Source: CBDFHF01 sp965247565 (GTDB taxonomy: Bacteria; Pseudomonadota; Gammaproteobacteria; Methylococcales; Methylomonadaceae). From it: a stretch of DNA of 64,000 nt. Both the position numbers and the translations under genes were made by a program. Positions within the stretch are counted from its first letter, which is position 1. The number at the start of each line of letters is the position of its first letter. The notes under the pieces were generated by a model. It ran no database searches. It worked only from the letters and a program-made list of their open reading frames with translations, and had not been told where the DNA came from. Below, piece after piece: positions 63,620 to 64,000 of the stretch. The stretch spans positions 124,001 to 188,000 of the forward strand of contig CBDFHF010000003.1 in NCBI GenBank assembly GCA_965247565.1. The letters run 5' to 3'.

Positions 63620-64000
63620 TTGCCCAATCATTGTGACAATCAGCCCGTCAAAGTCGATGTTCTTTGCATAGGCCACGCATGCTACGATCTAACTTTTTCA
63701 GTTTCTCACCATCCTAAAGCCGACGAAAAGATTTTTGCAAACCACCTGCTTGATGGTGGCGGAGGTCCCGCTGCCAATGCCGCGGTATGTGTTGCAAAAC
63801 TAGGTCTAACTTCAGCTTTCGCCGGTTATCTGGGTCAAGATTTTTACGGTGAAAAACATCTGCAAGAATTAATTGAATATGGCGTAAATACTCAGCTTAT
63901 CGTGCGCGGCAGATCCCCTACCCCACTTTCCACCGTCATTGTTAAACCGGATGGCAGTCGAGCTTTAATCAATTACAAAGGAGATACCATAGCCCTACCA
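63620..64000 (+). CDS. PfkB-family sugar kinase (3' end outside window)
   Basis: This is an open frame of 127 codons from a TTG with AAGGA 7 bases upstream, running off the right edge. VLCIGHACYDLTFSV, GGGGPAANAAVCVAKLG and AFAGYLGQDFYGE are the N-terminal motifs of ribokinase/PfkB carbohydrate kinases. The substrate cannot be told from this part. It is divergent from the DUF1289-like gene and near dhaL, so a role in sugar or triose metabolism is possible. Confidence 0.85.
   Translation, partial: MPNHCDNQPVKVDVLCIGHACYDLTFSVSHHPKADEKIFANHLLDGGGGPAANAAVCVAKLGLTSAFAGYLGQDFYGEKHLQELIEYGVNTQLIVRGRSPTPLSTVIVKPDGSRALINYKGDTIALP

Noticed and set aside
1..64000. CRISPR arrays, rRNA or tRNA genes
   Set aside because: No regularly spaced repeats and no convincing cloverleaf or rRNA sequence were seen in any intergenic stretch.

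Overview
The window looks like the chromosome of a gammaproteobacterium. The evidence is a recA-recX pair, a nadB gene divergent from an rpoE-rseA-rseB-mucD envelope-stress operon, MlaA, QueD and a bacterial alpha-2-macroglobulin. The moderate AT content and the gene set would fit a methanotroph-like lineage (order Methylococcales), but no diagnostic methane-oxidation gene is present, so that is only an inference.

Layout. Positions 1-10.6 kb (mostly minus strand) hold housekeeping genes: recX/recA; a lipid A block (dehydrogenase, aminotransferase, lpxB) that looks like a GnnA/GnnB route to 2,3-diamino lipid A; a small zinc-ribbon membrane protein followed by an attC-like site; a copper export block (YajR-like MFS, CopZ, CopA); and DUF1249, queD and PilZ genes. 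At 11.3-16.9 kb a tight four-gene plus-strand operon encodes a TOPRIM protein, an SMC/MukB-like ATPase, a MukF-like kleisin and a MukE-like subunit. This is a compact Wadjet/MksBEFG-like plasmid-defence candidate with an unusual gene order, bracketed by a 37-bp imperfect direct repeat.

17.3-26.9 kb carries trpS, a dynamin-like GTPase with a membrane-protein partner, a lipoprotein, nadB and the sigma-E operon. 26.9-30.4 kb is a minus-strand envelope or glycan operon. It includes a Wzz-type chain-length protein whose cytoplasmic tail is a degenerate tyrosine-recombinase-like domain. 30.6-44 kb contains a SWIM/SNF2 helicase, mlaA, a flavin reductase, a Maf-like DUF115 protein preceded by a perfect 15-bp hairpin, and a 1946-residue thioester-type alpha-2-macroglobulin.

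44-53 kb is accessory DNA. It holds toxin and IS3 remnants, at least three integron attC sites delimiting gene cassettes with no integrase in view (a CALIN-like array), a Tes/MJ0619-like radical SAM gene coupled to an Lgt-like gene, an IS630 element with a frameshifted transposase, and a secreted beta-helix protein. 53.4-64 kb holds galU, manC, a GH46-like hydrolase, an LprI-like lipoprotein, a giant double-lipase/CHAT-protease/repeat protein, dhaL, a DUF1289-like protein and the start of a PfkB kinase.

The most interesting items are the SMC/TOPRIM operon, the CHAT-lipase module with its hydrolase and putative inhibitor, the Wzz-recombinase fusion, the cassette array, and the radical SAM/Lgt-like pair.
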